From NCBI RefSeq assembly GCF_024171925.1, contig NZ_JAMTCO010000013.1:1-64000 (forward strand): DNA of 64,000 bases, read 5' to 3'. Below are positions 40,727 to 50,354 of the stretch, in pieces. Position numbers and translations under genes: made by a program. The notes under the pieces were generated by a model that was given only the letters and a program-made list of their open reading frames with translations, searched no databases and had not been told where the DNA came from. This stretch comes from Actinokineospora diospyrosa. Its GTDB lineage: Bacteria; Actinomycetota; Actinomycetes; Mycobacteriales; Pseudonocardiaceae. Each line of letters begins with the position of its first letter. The stretch's first letter is position 1.

Positions 40727-43700
40727 ATGTACACCCCCTCGGACCTCGCCGACCTGCTCGACTGCGAGCACCGCAGCGTCCTGAGCCAGGCCACCGCCGC
40801 GGGACTGCCCGGCGCGCCGCAACCGGGTCCCGGCCCGGACCGGCTCACCGTCAAGTACGGCCGGGAGCACGAGCGGGCCACGCTGACCCGGCTGCGCGCC
40901 GAGCAGCACGCCGTCATCGAGATCGACTCGCGCGACCCGGTCACCGCCGCCGAGGAGACCGCCGAGGCGCTGCGCTCCAGTGCCCCGGTCGTCTACCAGG
41001 CCGTGTTCCACGAGGCGGGCCCCGACGGCATGACCGGCCGCGCCGACTTCCTGCTGCGCGGGCCCGACGGCCGCTACGAGGTGTACGACACGAAGCTGGC
41101 CCGGCACGCGCGTCCCGCCGCGGTGATCCAGGTGGTCGCCTACGCCGACGCGCTGACCAGGGCCGGGTGGCCCGCCGGGCCGGACACGCACCTGCTGCTC
41201 GGTGACGGCAGCCGCGCCACGTTCCGGGTGGAGGAGTTCCTCCCGCTGCTGCGCAGGCTGCGCGGCAGGCTCCTCGACCGCCCGCCGCGGCTGCCCGACC
41301 GGCTCTGGGGCGACGAACGGCCCGCTTGCTCCGGCTGCCCGTACGCCGAGCACTGCGCCGCGGGGCGCGCCGCGGATCGTGACTTGGCGCTCGTCGCGGG
41401 CATCCGTGCGGATCAGCGCCGGAAATTGCTCGACGGCGGCCTGGACACCATCGACGCGCTCGCGGTCGCACGTCCTGACGACCGACCCGCAACGTTGTCC
41501 GTCGCGTCCTACACGGCACTGCGCGCGCAGGCCGCGATCCAGGTCCGCCAGGACGCCACCGGTGAGGTCGCGTTCGAGCTCGTCGACGCGGACGCGCTCG
41601 CGACGTTGCCGCCGCCCAGCCCCGGTGACGTCTTCTTCGACATGGAGGGCGACCCGTACGCCTTCGGTGGCACCGGCCTCGAGTACCTGTTCGGCGCGGT
41701 CGCCGACGACCGGTTCACGCCGTTCTGGGCACACTCCCGGGCCGCCGAGCGGGCCGCGTTCGAACGGTTCGTCGACTTCGCCACCGCTCGGCTCACCGAG
41801 CACCCCGACGCGCACATCTACCACTACGCGCCCTACGAGTCGGCGGCCCTCAAGCGGTTGGCCGCGCTGCACGGCACCCGCGAAGAAGCCGTCGACATGT
41901 TGCTGCGCAACAACTCGCTGGTCGACCTCTTCGCTGTGGTGCGCAAGGGGTTGCGCGTGTCGCAGCGGTCGTACTCGATCAAGGCGCTTGAGCCGCTCTA
42001 CATGCCCGAGGCCCGCGAAGGCGAAGTCAAGACTGCGGCGTCCAGCATCGAGGCCTACGAGGACTACCTGACGCTCACCAGCGCGGGGGAGACCGAGCGC
42101 GCGGACGAGGTGCTGCAAGGGATCGCCGACTACAACGAGTACGACTGCGTCTCCACGCAGAGACTCTTCGAGTTCCTGCACGAAGTCCGCGTCCGGGAAG
42201 GCATCGAGACCCGGAGCCCGGAAGTCAAGTCCGAACTGGACATTGGCCTGGATGACGTCAAAGCCGAGGAGCGGGCCAAGAAGGCCAAGGAGCTGGCGGA
42301 CCTCGTCGACACGCTCATCGCGGGCTTGCCGGATGACCCGGCCGAGTTCAACGACGAAGAGCGCGCGAGGGCGTTGCTGGCCGCCGCCGTCGGGTACTAC
42401 CGGCGGGAAAGCAATCCCGCGTGGTGGGAGTTCTTCCGCCAGCTCGCCGCACCGCTGCACGACCTGGAGGCCGACTCGGCGTGCACGGTGCCGGTGCGGG
42501 TCGTCGCGGGGGAGTGGGAGGCCCCGAAACGCCGCAACGGCAAGGCGAAGCGCGTCCTCCAGGTGACCTGCGACCCGGACCGGCCGCACCCGTTCACCGT
42601 CGGCGACCAGGTGCGGTTGCGCTACGGCGGGACGAAGGAAGACGGTGTGGTCAGCCAGGCGTCCAGCGACCACCTGGTGGTGCTGGAAAGCCGCGCTGTG
42701 GACGAGACCGACTCCGGTGTGCCGCAGGCACTGCTGCCCGGTGAACCGGTGCGAGCCGCGCCCAAGGACGAAGCGGTCCTGGAACTCGCCAAGTCGGTCG
42801 CGGACCTCCTTCCGTTGCTGCCAGCACACCCCGGCATCGACTTGTTGCTCCGCACCTCCCCCCGGTTGCGCGGGGGACGTACGCTCCCCGAACCCGGTGC
42901 TGACCTGGTCCGCACGGTGATCGAGACCGTGGACGCCCTAGACGGGTCCACGCTCGCGGTGCAAGGACCGCCCGGCGCGGGCAAGACCTACTTGGCGGGC
43001 AGGCTCATCGCGCACCTGGTGAAGTCCGGGCGCACCGTCGGCGTGACCTCCACCAGCCACAAGGCGGTGGAAAACGTGCTCAGTGCAGCGTTGTCCGCCG
43101 CGCCGGACCTCCCCGTCGCGAAACGACCCCGCGGCAAGGCTCCCGCGCCGGACGCCGCGTGGGACCAGCCGAAAGACTTCGCTGCCCTGGCCCGATGGCG
43201 CCAAGAGCACGACATGGGCCACCTCGTCGGCGGCACCGCGTGGAACTTCGCCAACAAAACCCTGCGCGCTGAACCCTTCGACGTCCTCATCGTCGACGAA
43301 GCAGGCCAGTTCGCCCTCGCCGACGCCCTCGCGGTGTCCACTTGCGCCCGCAACCTCGTCCTCCTGGGCGACCCGCGCCAGCTACCCCAAGTCGTCCAAG
43401 GCACCCACCCCGCAGGCGCCGATGCGTCGGCCCTTGGTCACCTCCTCGGCGAAGCCGACATCATCCCACCAAACCTGGGTTTCTTCCTCGACCAAACCCG
43501 CCGCATGCACCCCAACGTCTGCGCCCCTGTCTCCCGCCTGTCCTACGCCGGCCGCCTGCACGCACACCCCAGCGCGGCCGACCGCTCCATCGACGGCATC
43601 ACGGCGGGCCTGCACGTCCTTGAGGTTGCACACAAGGGAAACACCACCCGGTCCACTGAGGAGGCTGAGGCCCTCGTCGCCCTCATCGCCACCCTCCACG

Positions 43701-44098
43701 GCCGCCCCTTCCGCGACCAGGACACCACCCGCCCGCTGACCGACGACGACTTCCTGGTGGTGGCCCCGTACAACCTCCAGGCCAGGGTGGTGACCCGCGC
43801 CTTGGCCGAGATCGGTCACCCCGACATCCGCGTCGGCACCGTGGACCGCTTCCAAGGCCAAGAAGCCCCGGTCGTGATCGCCACCATGACGTCGTCCTCG
43901 GCCGCCGACCTCCCCCGCGGACTGGACTTCCTGCTGTCGCGCAACCGGCTCAACGTGGCGCTCTCCCGAGCCCAAACCCTGGCCGTCCTGGTCTGCTCGC
44001 CGCACCTCGTCGAGGCCGACATCCGGACCACGCAGCAGATGCGCCTGGTCTCCGGCATGATCGGCCTCTTGGACGACGCCACCCCGTGGTCTAGCTGA
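40727..44098 (+). CDS. TM0106-type RecB-like nuclease fused to DNA2-like helicase
   Basis: This 1123-residue protein has three parts. Residues 1-215 are a RecB-like PD-(D/E)XK nuclease with GRADFLLR and YEVYDTKLA, plus a Cys set (Cys13 and CSGCPYAEHC) that probably holds an iron-sulfur cluster. Residues about 300-470 are an RNase_H_2-like exonuclease domain opening with DVFFDMEGDP. Residues about 735-1123 are an SF1 helicase with Walker A GPPGAGKTY, VDEAGQFA, LGDPRQLPQV, VGTVDRFQGQEAPVV and LNVALSRAQ. It probably processes DNA ends or R-loops, and a role in repair or defence is possible. ATG 40727 is used (GTG 40709 also possible). Its end overlaps the convergent epoxide hydrolase gene by 8 bases. 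Confidence 0.9.
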   Translation: MYTPSDLADLLDCEHRSVLSQATAAGLPGAPQPGPGPDRLTVKYGREHERATLTRLRAEQHAVIEIDSRDPVTAAEETAEALRSSAPVVYQAVFHEAGPDGMTGRADFLLRGPDGRYEVYDTKLARHARPAAVIQVVAYADALTRAGWPAGPDTHLLLGDGSRATFRVEEFLPLLRRLRGRLLDRPPRLPDRLWGDERPACSGCPYAEHCAAGRAADRDLALVAGIRADQRRKLLDGGLDTIDALAVARPDDRPATLSVASYTALRAQAAIQVRQDATGEVAFELVDADALATLPPPSPGDVFFDMEGDPYAFGGTGLEYLFGAVADDRFTPFWAHSRAAERAAFERFVDFATARLTEHPDAHIYHYAPYESAALKRLAALHGTREEAVDMLLRNNSLVDLFAVVRKGLRVSQRSYSIKALEPLYMPEAREGEVKTAASSIEAYEDYLTLTSAGETERADEVLQGIADYNEYDCVSTQRLFEFLHEVRVREGIETRSPEVKSELDIGLDDVKAEERAKKAKELADLVDTLIAGLPDDPAEFNDEERARALLAAAVGYYRRESNPAWWEFFRQLAAPLHDLEADSACTVPVRVVAGEWEAPKRRNGKAKRVLQVTCDPDRPHPFTVGDQVRLRYGGTKEDGVVSQASSDHLVVLESRAVDETDSGVPQALLPGEPVRAAPKDEAVLELAKSVADLLPLLPAHPGIDLLLRTSPRLRGGRTLPEPGADLVRTVIETVDALDGSTLAVQGPPGAGKTYLAGRLIAHLVKSGRTVGVTSTSHKAVENVLSAALSAAPDLPVAKRPRGKAPAPDAAWDQPKDFAALARWRQEHDMGHLVGGTAWNFANKTLRAEPFDVLIVDEAGQFALADALAVSTCARNLVLLGDPRQLPQVVQGTHPAGADASALGHLLGEADIIPPNLGFFLDQTRRMHPNVCAPVSRLSYAGRLHAHPSAADRSIDGITAGLHVLEVAHKGNTTRSTEEAEALVALIATLHGRPFRDQDTTRPLTDDDFLVVAPYNLQARVVTRALAEIGHPDIRVGTVDRFQGQEAPVVIATMTSSSAADLPRGLDFLLSRNRLNVALSRAQTLAVLVCSPHLVEADIRTTQQMRLVSGMIGLLDDATPWSS

Positions 44099-45203
44099 GG
44101 AAGAACTCCACCAGGTCGTCCACCAGTGCCTGCGGCTCCTCCACGGCCGCGAAGTGCCCGCCGGAAGGCATTTCCGTCCACCGCCGCACGTCGTAGAGCC
44201 GTTCCGCCCATGACTTCGGCATCCGACCGTGATGGGCGAACTCGTTGTCGAACAACCCGATCGCCGTCGGCACCCGTACCCGGTCGTCGGCGGTCAGCGC
44301 GTCGTAGAGGTCGCGGTTGTCGTGGAAGTCGCGCATCGAGTCGGTGATCGTGTTGGTCACCCAGAACAGCGTCAGCGTGCTCAACAGCAGATCCCGGTCG
44401 AAGCGCTCCAGATCCCCGCCGCAATCCGACCAAGCCCGCCACTTCTCCAACACCCACGCCGCCAACCCCACCGGCGAGTCCGACAACCCGTACCCGGCGG
44501 TCAAGGGAGTCGTCGACTGCAGGAGGTTGTAGCCACCGGCCCGCGCCACGAACTCCTCCTCGTGCTCGACGAGCGCCCGCTCCGCCTCGGTGAGCGGATC
44601 CGAGCCGGGGCCGAGGTAGGGGTCCAGCTCGAGGTTGGTCAGGTGGATCCCGATGAGGTCGTCCGGGTGGTCGAGCGCGAGGAACGTCGTGACACCGGAG
44701 CCGAAGTCACCACCGTGGGCGGCGAATCTGCGGTAGCCGAGGCTGTGCATCAGTTCCCGCCAGAGCCGGGCGGTGTCGCGCAGGGTGTGCTGCTGGTCCG
44801 GCCGCGTGGTGAACCCGTAGCCGGGCAGCGAGGGGACGACCACGTCGAAGCCCGCCTCGGTGAGAGGGCGGATCACCGGCAGGTACTCGAGGAACGTGCT
44901 GGGCCAGCCGTGGGTCAGGATGATCGGGACGCCGTCGCGTTCGGCCTTGTGGTGTATGAAGTGGACGTCCGCAGTGGACAGCGCGACCTGGAAGTGCTGG
45001 TAGGTGTTGATGTGCGCTTCCTGGCCCCGCCAATCGAACTTCTCCGCCCAGTGCGTGGTGATCTCACGCAAGTAAGCCGGATCCACGCCCTGGGACCAGC
45101 CGACGCCAGGGGGAGTGGTCGGCCACCGGGTGTGCCTGAGTCTGGTGCGGAGGTCGGACAGCTCCGAGTCGGCGAGGGCGACCTGGAAGGGGCGTGGCGG
45201 CAT
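44091..45203 (-). CDS. Epoxide hydrolase (EHN-type alpha/beta hydrolase)
   Basis: This 370-residue enzyme has an N-terminal EHN domain (about 1-110) and an alpha/beta hydrolase core. The oxyanion motif is HGWPSTFLEYLPVI, the nucleophile Asp is in HGGDFGSGV, two tyrosines suitable for epoxide activation are present, and the His lies in MPSGGHFAAVEEP. It adds water to an epoxide of unknown origin. A hairpin separates it from the aminotransferase upstream on the same strand, so it is probably not part of the aminoglycoside cluster and marks its left border. Confidence 0.9.
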   Translation of the reverse strand: MPPRPFQVALADSELSDLRTRLRHTRWPTTPPGVGWSQGVDPAYLREITTHWAEKFDWRGQEAHINTYQHFQVALSTADVHFIHHKAERDGVPIILTHGWPSTFLEYLPVIRPLTEAGFDVVVPSLPGYGFTTRPDQQHTLRDTARLWRELMHSLGYRRFAAHGGDFGSGVTTFLALDHPDDLIGIHLTNLELDPYLGPGSDPLTEAERALVEHEEEFVARAGGYNLLQSTTPLTAGYGLSDSPVGLAAWVLEKWRAWSDCGGDLERFDRDLLLSTLTLFWVTNTITDSMRDFHDNRDLYDALTADDRVRVPTAIGLFDNEFAHHGRMPKSWAERLYDVRRWTEMPSGGHFAAVEEPQALVDDLVEFFLS

Positions 45204-45246
45204 GGTGACGACCTAGCGGTGCGGTAGAAGGGAAACCACCACCAGC

Positions 45247-45278
45247 GGCCGCCTGCTCCGGGGGGTGAACAGGCGGCC
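45247..45278. terminator. Hairpin terminator at the left end of the biosynthetic cluster
   Basis: GGCCGCCTG (45247-45255) pairs with CAGGCGGCC (45270-45278), with additional outer pairing. It lies 22 bases past the stop of the minus-strand aminotransferase that ends at 45300 and would close the leftward cluster transcript. Confidence 0.65.
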
Positions 45279-45299
45279 TGGGTGGGGTCGAGGTGCGGA

Positions 45300-46646
45300 T
45301 CAGCCGCAGGCCACCGGCGGCTCGGCGACGTCATCGCGCGGCCGGGCCGCGATGGCGGCGACGGTCTCGTCGATCTTGGCGAGCAGCGCGGCGTCATCCA
45401 CCAGCTCGCCCCCGAACGCCTCCGTGGCGAACTCGATCTTGCGCTCGTTCGTCACCGCGCCCGGCCGGTACGAGGTCCTGCCCAGCACTTCCTGCACCGC
45501 CTGCTCGAACGCGCCCACCGCGTGGTCGACCTCGGCGTCCCCCCAGGCTGCGGTGATCATCTGCGTCCCGCTGTCCTCGAAGTACACGCCGTGGGCGAAG
45601 GCGGCCCGGAAGATGTCACGCGCCAGGTCATCCGACTCCAAGATGACGTCGAACATCATCGGCGGCCCCGCGACGTGCGCCGGAATGCCAGCGGCCGTAA
45701 GCACATCATGCAGCCCGGCCCGAAGCTGCGCCCCGATCTGCTCGGTACGGGCGTGCACCGAACCATCCGCCACCACGTCCAGCACAGCCAGTGCGGCAGC
45801 CATCGGCGGAACCTCGCGGGTGTAGGTACCGCAGATCCCTGCCTTGTCATAGGAGTTGATGACGTCCGCGCGACCCAGCACCGAGGCGATGCTGTGACCG
45901 TTGCCCAGGCCCTTGCTGATCGTCACGATGTCGGCCGGGACCCCACCGGTGCCGTTCAAGCCCCGGGCGCCCCACCGCAGCCCGGTGATCACCTCGTCCA
46001 GCGCGAACAGCACCCCGTGCGCAGCGCACAGCTCCGAGAGCCGCTGGTAGTACTCGACATCGAACCAAGCGGGCTCGGGTGTGACGAACACGCACGCGAT
46101 GTCGTCGGCGAACTCCTCGAGCAACCGGCGCAGTGCCGTCTCGTTGTAGCCGAAGTTCACCACCCGGGTGCGCGACTCGAAGCCCATCTTCAAGTACGAC
46201 AGGTGCCAGTCGTGCCAACCGTGGTAGCCCGAGGTCAGGACCAGGTCCCGGTCGGTGGCCGCGCGCGCCAAGCGGATCGCGGTGGTGGTCGCCTCCGACC
46301 CGGTCTTGCAGAACACGGCCTTCTCCGCCGCCGGGTACCGCCGCGTCAGCCGGTCGGCCAGCTCGATGCGCTGCGGCGACAGGGTCGTGGCGAAGACCGC
46401 GCCGTGGTTGCGGACGGCGTCCACGACGGCCTCGACGACCGCCGGGTGCTGGTTGCCGAGCAGCAGGGCGCCGCTGGCGGCGGTCACGTCGAGGATGCGG
46501 TTGCCCTCCACGTCGCGCATCCAGGAGCCCTCGGCGGCCTCGATCACGACCGGGAAGCGGCTACCGATGTCGTACTGCTCGGCGGCGGTGACCCGGCGGG
46601 CGAGCTCCAGGCTCTCCAGGTTGCCTCTGGCAAGGATGTCGGTCAT
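45300..46646 (-). CDS. Class III aminotransferase, aminoglycoside type (paralogue 1)
   Basis: This 448-residue PLP enzyme belongs to the glutamate-1-semialdehyde-aminotransferase-like group that includes the 6'-aminotransferases of aminoglycoside pathways (BtrB/NeoN-side enzymes). The PLP lysine is Lys245 in TISKGLGNGHS, the cofactor Asp is Asp217 in FALDEVITG, and GSEATTTAIRLARA and GYHGWHDWH are conserved family words. By position and family it would convert a 6'-oxo pseudodisaccharide to the 6'-amine. Its paralogue at 50351 has identical length and very similar sequence, so the two may act on different positions. GGAGG lies 9 bases before the ATG. It is the last gene of a leftward series. 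Confidence 0.9.
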   Translation of the reverse strand: MTDILARGNLESLELARRVTAAEQYDIGSRFPVVIEAAEGSWMRDVEGNRILDVTAASGALLLGNQHPAVVEAVVDAVRNHGAVFATTLSPQRIELADRLTRRYPAAEKAVFCKTGSEATTTAIRLARAATDRDLVLTSGYHGWHDWHLSYLKMGFESRTRVVNFGYNETALRRLLEEFADDIACVFVTPEPAWFDVEYYQRLSELCAAHGVLFALDEVITGLRWGARGLNGTGGVPADIVTISKGLGNGHSIASVLGRADVINSYDKAGICGTYTREVPPMAAALAVLDVVADGSVHARTEQIGAQLRAGLHDVLTAAGIPAHVAGPPMMFDVILESDDLARDIFRAAFAHGVYFEDSGTQMITAAWGDAEVDHAVGAFEQAVQEVLGRTSYRPGAVTNERKIEFATEAFGGELVDDAALLAKIDETVAAIAARPRDDVAEPPVACG

Positions 46647-46797
46647 CTACGGATTCCTCCACTGCTGCGACGTCGAAACTCGCCGAAGGCAAGGACACCA
46701 ACGGTTTTCGGTCAGGGTAGGCGACGATCCGGCGGCCCGGGATCCCCCGCACGGACGCACTCCAGGGTAGACGGTGCGCGGCCGCGGTGGGGCCGTT

Positions 46798-47496
46798 TCA
46801 CTGGCACGAGTACACCGCCCACCCCCAGTTCTCCCCGGAACCCTCAGCCAGCAAACGGAAACCGGCCTCCTCGACCAGTTCCGGGTACTCGGGGCTGTAG
46901 TACAACAGGTACAGCCGCCGCGGCTGCGCGCGCACCGCGTCGTTGAGGTTCGCCAGGACGCGGGTCATCACCTGCGGCCCGAACGGGTTGAACATGTAGA
47001 TGACCAGATCCCCGTCCGGCACCACCCACTCCGCCGCGTCGCACGCCTCGACCCGCACCACCGGGGCCTTGACCGGACCCGTGTACCGGATGACGTTCTC
47101 CCGGGCGACCTCGACGAGCGCGGGGGAGAAGTCGACCCCGACGACTCGCCGGAACGGGTGCGCGGCGGCGAGCAGCACCACCCGTCCCTTGCCGCACCCG
47201 AGGTCGACGAAGGTGAACGAGTCGTGGTCGAGCTCGCCGAGCGAGTCCAGCGTGGCGGTGAACTCGCACTCGCGGGTCGGCCAGTAGTGGATGGCGTCCG
47301 CGCCGTTGGCACCGAGACCGGCCAGGCTGCCGATCCCGACCATCCGGCTGGTCTCGGTGCCGAACCGCTCATCGAACCGGTCGGCGCGTTCATGCCGTTT
47401 GGCCCGGTAGTAATGGGTGAAGTCGATGACCGCCTCCCGCGGCCCCCACGCGCGCAGGGACTGCCAGAAGATGCGGACGTCCGTCCTGTCGAGCAT
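46798..47496 (-). CDS. Class I SAM-dependent methyltransferase
   Basis: This 232-residue enzyme has motif I FVDLGCGKGRVVLLAA (about 95-110), the acidic motif VVGVDFSPAL and a motif IV-like YMFNPFGPQVM. The NPFG motif suggests an N- or O-methyltransferase for a small molecule, but no close family is recognised. It starts 7 bases after the antiporter stop, so the two are likely cotranscribed. In context it could methylate the aminoglycoside. A 16S rRNA resistance methyltransferase cannot be excluded, although it lacks the features I would expect of ArmA/KgmB types. Confidence 0.8.
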   Translation of the reverse strand: MLDRTDVRIFWQSLRAWGPREAVIDFTHYYRAKRHERADRFDERFGTETSRMVGIGSLAGLGANGADAIHYWPTRECEFTATLDSLGELDHDSFTFVDLGCGKGRVVLLAAAHPFRRVVGVDFSPALVEVARENVIRYTGPVKAPVVRVEACDAAEWVVPDGDLVIYMFNPFGPQVMTRVLANLNDAVRAQPRRLYLLYYSPEYPELVEEAGFRLLAEGSGENWGWAVYSCQ

Positions 47497-47503
47497 GCGG
47501 TTC

Positions 47504-48736
47504 CTAGGCTGGGGTCTTGGCGCGCCGCGGCGCGACGAGGTCGGCGGTGATCGCGCTCGGCGGGTACAGCCAGGCGAGCAGGGGGCCCGCCATCGCGGTG
47601 GTGACCAGCGCCATGACGACCATCAACGTGTACAGCTTCGCGTCGAGCAGGCCGAGTTCGGCGCCGATGCTCAACACGATCAACTCGGTGAGCCCCCTGG
47701 TGTTCATCAATGTGCCGAGCACCGCGCTGTGCCGGGTGGACATCCCGCTCAGCCGCGCCGCGCCGAACGCGCCGAGGAACTTGCCCGCGATCGCGCACGC
47801 GAGGATCAGCGCGAGCTCGCCGAAACCGGCGGTGCTGAACGCGGACAAGTCGACTTTGAGCCCGGCGACGATGAAGAAGATCGGCAGCAGCAGCACGCCG
47901 TTGAGCTCGGCGACCTTGTCGTGCACCAGTTCGCGGGCGCCGTCGCGGGGCATCACCACGCCGAACAGGAACGCGCCGAAGATCAGGTGCAGTCCGATCC
48001 ACTCGGTTGCGGCCGCGGACAGCAGGACACCGGCGATGACGACCGCGAGCGCGCCGGGGGTGAGTTTGCCCCGGTCGACCAACAGCCTGCGCAGCACCGG
48101 TTTGACGACCCACAGCATGATGGCCAGGTAGGGGAACACCAGCAGCACCAGCCACTGGTTGCCCTGTCCCTGCCCGGTCAGCGTGACGGCCACCGCGAGC
48201 AGCACCCAGGCGAACACGTCGTTGATGGCCGCGCAGGTCAGCGCGAGCGACCCGACCGGGGTGCGTTGCATGCCCCGGTCGGTGAGGATGCGCGCCAGCA
48301 CCGGGAACGCGGTGATCGACAGCGCCACGGCGAGGAAGACGAAGAACCCGGTGCGCTGCGACGGGGCGTGCGCGTCGGCGAGGAACCAGGCGAGCAGCAC
48401 GCCCAGCCCCAGCGGGAGCACGATGCACGCGGTGGACACGGCCGCGGCGAGCTTGCCCTTCCCGCGCAGCAGGTCGCCGTCGAGTTCCATCCCGACGACG
48501 AACATGAACAACGCGACACCGATGTTGGCCAGTGCGGAGAGGTCGGCGCGGATCGCGGTCGGGAACAGCCCGTCGGCGAGGCCGGTGTCGATCAGCAGCG
48601 GGAGCACGAACACCCCGGCGAGCACCTCGCCGATCACCGGCGGCTGGCCGAGCGCCCGCGCCCCGGCCCCCAGCGCCCGGGCGAGTACGATGATCAAGGC
48701 CAGGACGAGCAACAACGTGGTGGCATGACTGGTCAT
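47504..48736 (-). CDS. CPA2-type cation:proton antiporter
   Basis: This 410-residue membrane protein has about 12 hydrophobic segments and the Kef/NapA layout, with LGQPPVIGEVLAGVFVLPLL near the start, FVVGMELDGDLLRG, ITAFPVLARIL, CAAINDVFAWVLLA (the Asp of the ion site) and LMNTRGLTELIVL. Antiporter-like proteins occur in several aminoglycoside clusters and are thought to help export or pH balance. That role is inferred here. It has no C-terminal TrkA domain. ATG 48736 is used. It is cotranscribed with the methyltransferase downstream. Confidence 0.9.
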   Translation of the reverse strand: MTSHATTLLLVLALIIVLARALGAGARALGQPPVIGEVLAGVFVLPLLIDTGLADGLFPTAIRADLSALANIGVALFMFVVGMELDGDLLRGKGKLAAAVSTACIVLPLGLGVLLAWFLADAHAPSQRTGFFVFLAVALSITAFPVLARILTDRGMQRTPVGSLALTCAAINDVFAWVLLAVAVTLTGQGQGNQWLVLLVFPYLAIMLWVVKPVLRRLLVDRGKLTPGALAVVIAGVLLSAAATEWIGLHLIFGAFLFGVVMPRDGARELVHDKVAELNGVLLLPIFFIVAGLKVDLSAFSTAGFGELALILACAIAGKFLGAFGAARLSGMSTRHSAVLGTLMNTRGLTELIVLSIGAELGLLDAKLYTLMVVMALVTTAMAGPLLAWLYPPSAITADLVAPRRAKTPA

Positions 48737-48932
48737 GGCGAACACACCATTCGACACACGCGGGTGAACCCCCGCCCCACACCGCCGCGGCGGGCCGCAC
48801 GACCGGGTCCCCTCCCGGCCGCCCCCTCCATGAGCATCCAGCTCCGAGCCCGCGGCTCGTGGCGACTTCCCACGGTAGTGGCCGTGACCACCCCGGACAA
48901 GCGAAACGCGGCGAATGGCGCTGTCACCAGGC

Positions 48933-49607
48933 TCACCCCGCCACGGGGACCCGGTCGACGGCCACCAACCGCTCCAGGTCGAGCCCGGCCGAGGTCCACA
49001 GCCGCTCCCCGCCGCTGGCCCGCTCGTGCGCGCGCAGTACCGGCAGCACCTCGTCGGGCTCTTGCGACGGGAAGAACCGGACCCCCGTTTCCTTGACGTC
49101 CCACGCCACCGGCGCCACGACCGACCGGTGTCCGTGCCCACCGGACCCCAGCGCGTACGGCAGGTCCTCGTACCACACGACCGGCACGTCCACAGTGGAA
49201 CAAGCGAGTCGGACGGCCTCGTGGTCCACGTGCCCGCCGACGGCCAGCGGCGCGAACACCACGTCGGTCGCCTGGCCGAGCGCGGCGCACAGCAGCTCCG
49301 ACACCGCGGTGACCACCTCGGGTTCCGGGGCGGCGCCCATCTCGGTCTCGTCGGTGAACCCGCGCAGGCTCGCGTCCGGCAGGTCGTGCCGGAGCAGCCG
49401 CACCCCCGCCCACGCGGCCCAGGCGTCCTCCTCGACGGCCCGGACCGCCGTGGCGGTGTCCGACCCGTGCGCGGGGTGCCCCGGCGCGTACCGGGTCCGC
49501 CCGAAGAAGGTCACCGCCGACAGCTCACCGCGCAGCCGGGCCAGGGTCCCGCCCAGCGACCACGCGAGGTCGTCCGGGTGGGGGGACAGCAGCAGCACCC
49601 GAGTCAC
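48933..49607 (-). CDS. PIG-L/LmbE-family N-acetyl deacetylase
   Basis: This 224-residue zinc enzyme has SPHPDDLAWSLGG (His10, Asp12, Asp13) and GGHVDHEAVR (His126, Asp128, His129), the metal and catalytic motifs of the PIG-L fold. In 2-deoxystreptamine pathways a deacetylase of this superfamily removes the acetyl group of 2'-N-acetylparomamine, and that is the best role here given the GT4 enzyme and DOI synthase in the same cluster. It starts 9 bases after the APH gene in a minus-strand operon. A mycothiol-type deacetylase is the alternative by fold, but the context argues against it. Confidence 0.88.
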   Translation of the reverse strand: MTRVLLLSPHPDDLAWSLGGTLARLRGELSAVTFFGRTRYAPGHPAHGSDTATAVRAVEEDAWAAWAGVRLLRHDLPDASLRGFTDETEMGAAPEPEVVTAVSELLCAALGQATDVVFAPLAVGGHVDHEAVRLACSTVDVPVVWYEDLPYALGSGGHGHRSVVAPVAWDVKETGVRFFPSQEPDEVLPVLRAHERASGGERLWTSAGLDLERLVAVDRVPVAG

Positions 49608-49616
49608 GAAGCCCCC

Positions 49617-50354
49617 TCAAAAGAACTCGTCGAGCAGCCAGTAGTAGTGCGCGCGGACCTCGTCCACCTCGACCCCGTACGCGGCCAGCACGTCGGGCCC
49701 GGCGTCGCGCAGCAGGATCGCCAGGTCCCGCCACCGGTCGGCCATCCCGAGCCTGCCCACGTCGATCACGCCGGTGACCTCGTGCGTCCCCGGGTCGACC
49801 AGCACGTTGTCGAGCCCGAGGTCCCCGTGGCACACCACCAGGTCCTCCGGTGGCGCGGGCAGCGACACCAGCTCGTCCAGCAGCTGTTGGGCGGTCCAGC
49901 CCTCGTGTTCGGGGTCGAGGTCGTTGAGGTCCACCAGCGCGCCGGACACGGCCCGGCGCGCCCAGTCCACGGTCACCGCCAACGACCCGTCGAACGGGCA
50001 CGGCGGCGAGGAGTGCAGCGACCGCGCGAACTCCGCGACCGCCGCGACAGCCAACCCCCGGTCCGGTGCCTCGCTCGCCGGGACACCGGGCACGGCGGTC
50101 ATGACCATCCACGACACCTCGTCGGTGGAGCCGACCTCGATGACCTCCGGGACCGGGAAACCCTTGTCCCGCAACCACCCCAGCCGCGCCGCCTCGGCGG
50201 ACGGGTTGAACCGGAAGTCGTCGGAGCGCCGTGGGGGAGTGGTCTTGACGTAGAGCGTCGCCCGCCCTTCCACGCGGTAGATGCGCGTGCCGTAGGAGCG
50301 GGTGGCGACCGTCCGCCACGTGCCCCGCAGGTTGAGGGCAGGGGGTGGGGTCAT
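49617..50354 (-). CDS. Aminoglycoside phosphotransferase, APH(3')-like
   Basis: This 245-residue kinase has the APH(3') signature set: ATP-contacting Lys37 in LYVKT, HGDLGLDNVL with catalytic Asp178 and Asn183, and GVIDVGRLGMADRWRDLAI with Mg-binding Asp198. It closes with LLDEFF, like many APH(3') enzymes. It would phosphorylate the 3'-hydroxyl of an aminoglycoside using ATP. It lies inside the biosynthetic operon, its start overlapping the upstream aminotransferase stop by four bases. It is therefore best explained as self-protection, or as a temporary phosphorylation step during biosynthesis. If the product lacks a 3'-hydroxyl, the target must differ. Confidence 0.88.
   Translation of the reverse strand: MTPPPALNLRGTWRTVATRSYGTRIYRVEGRATLYVKTTPPRRSDDFRFNPSAEAARLGWLRDKGFPVPEVIEVGSTDEVSWMVMTAVPGVPASEAPDRGLAVAAVAEFARSLHSSPPCPFDGSLAVTVDWARRAVSGALVDLNDLDPEHEGWTAQQLLDELVSLPAPPEDLVVCHGDLGLDNVLVDPGTHEVTGVIDVGRLGMADRWRDLAILLRDAGPDVLAAYGVEVDEVRAHYYWLLDEFF

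Noticed and set aside
39518..42829. An 1103-codon open frame on the minus strand
   Set aside because: It lies opposite the Vgb-like gene and the nuclease-helicase, both with strong motifs. The translation is Gly/Arg/Val-rich without motifs.
46798..47496. 16S rRNA methyltransferase conferring resistance
   Set aside because: It has a generic small-molecule SAM fold with NPFG, and I see none of the sequence features I would expect of ArmA or KamA/KgmB types. It was kept only as an alternative.
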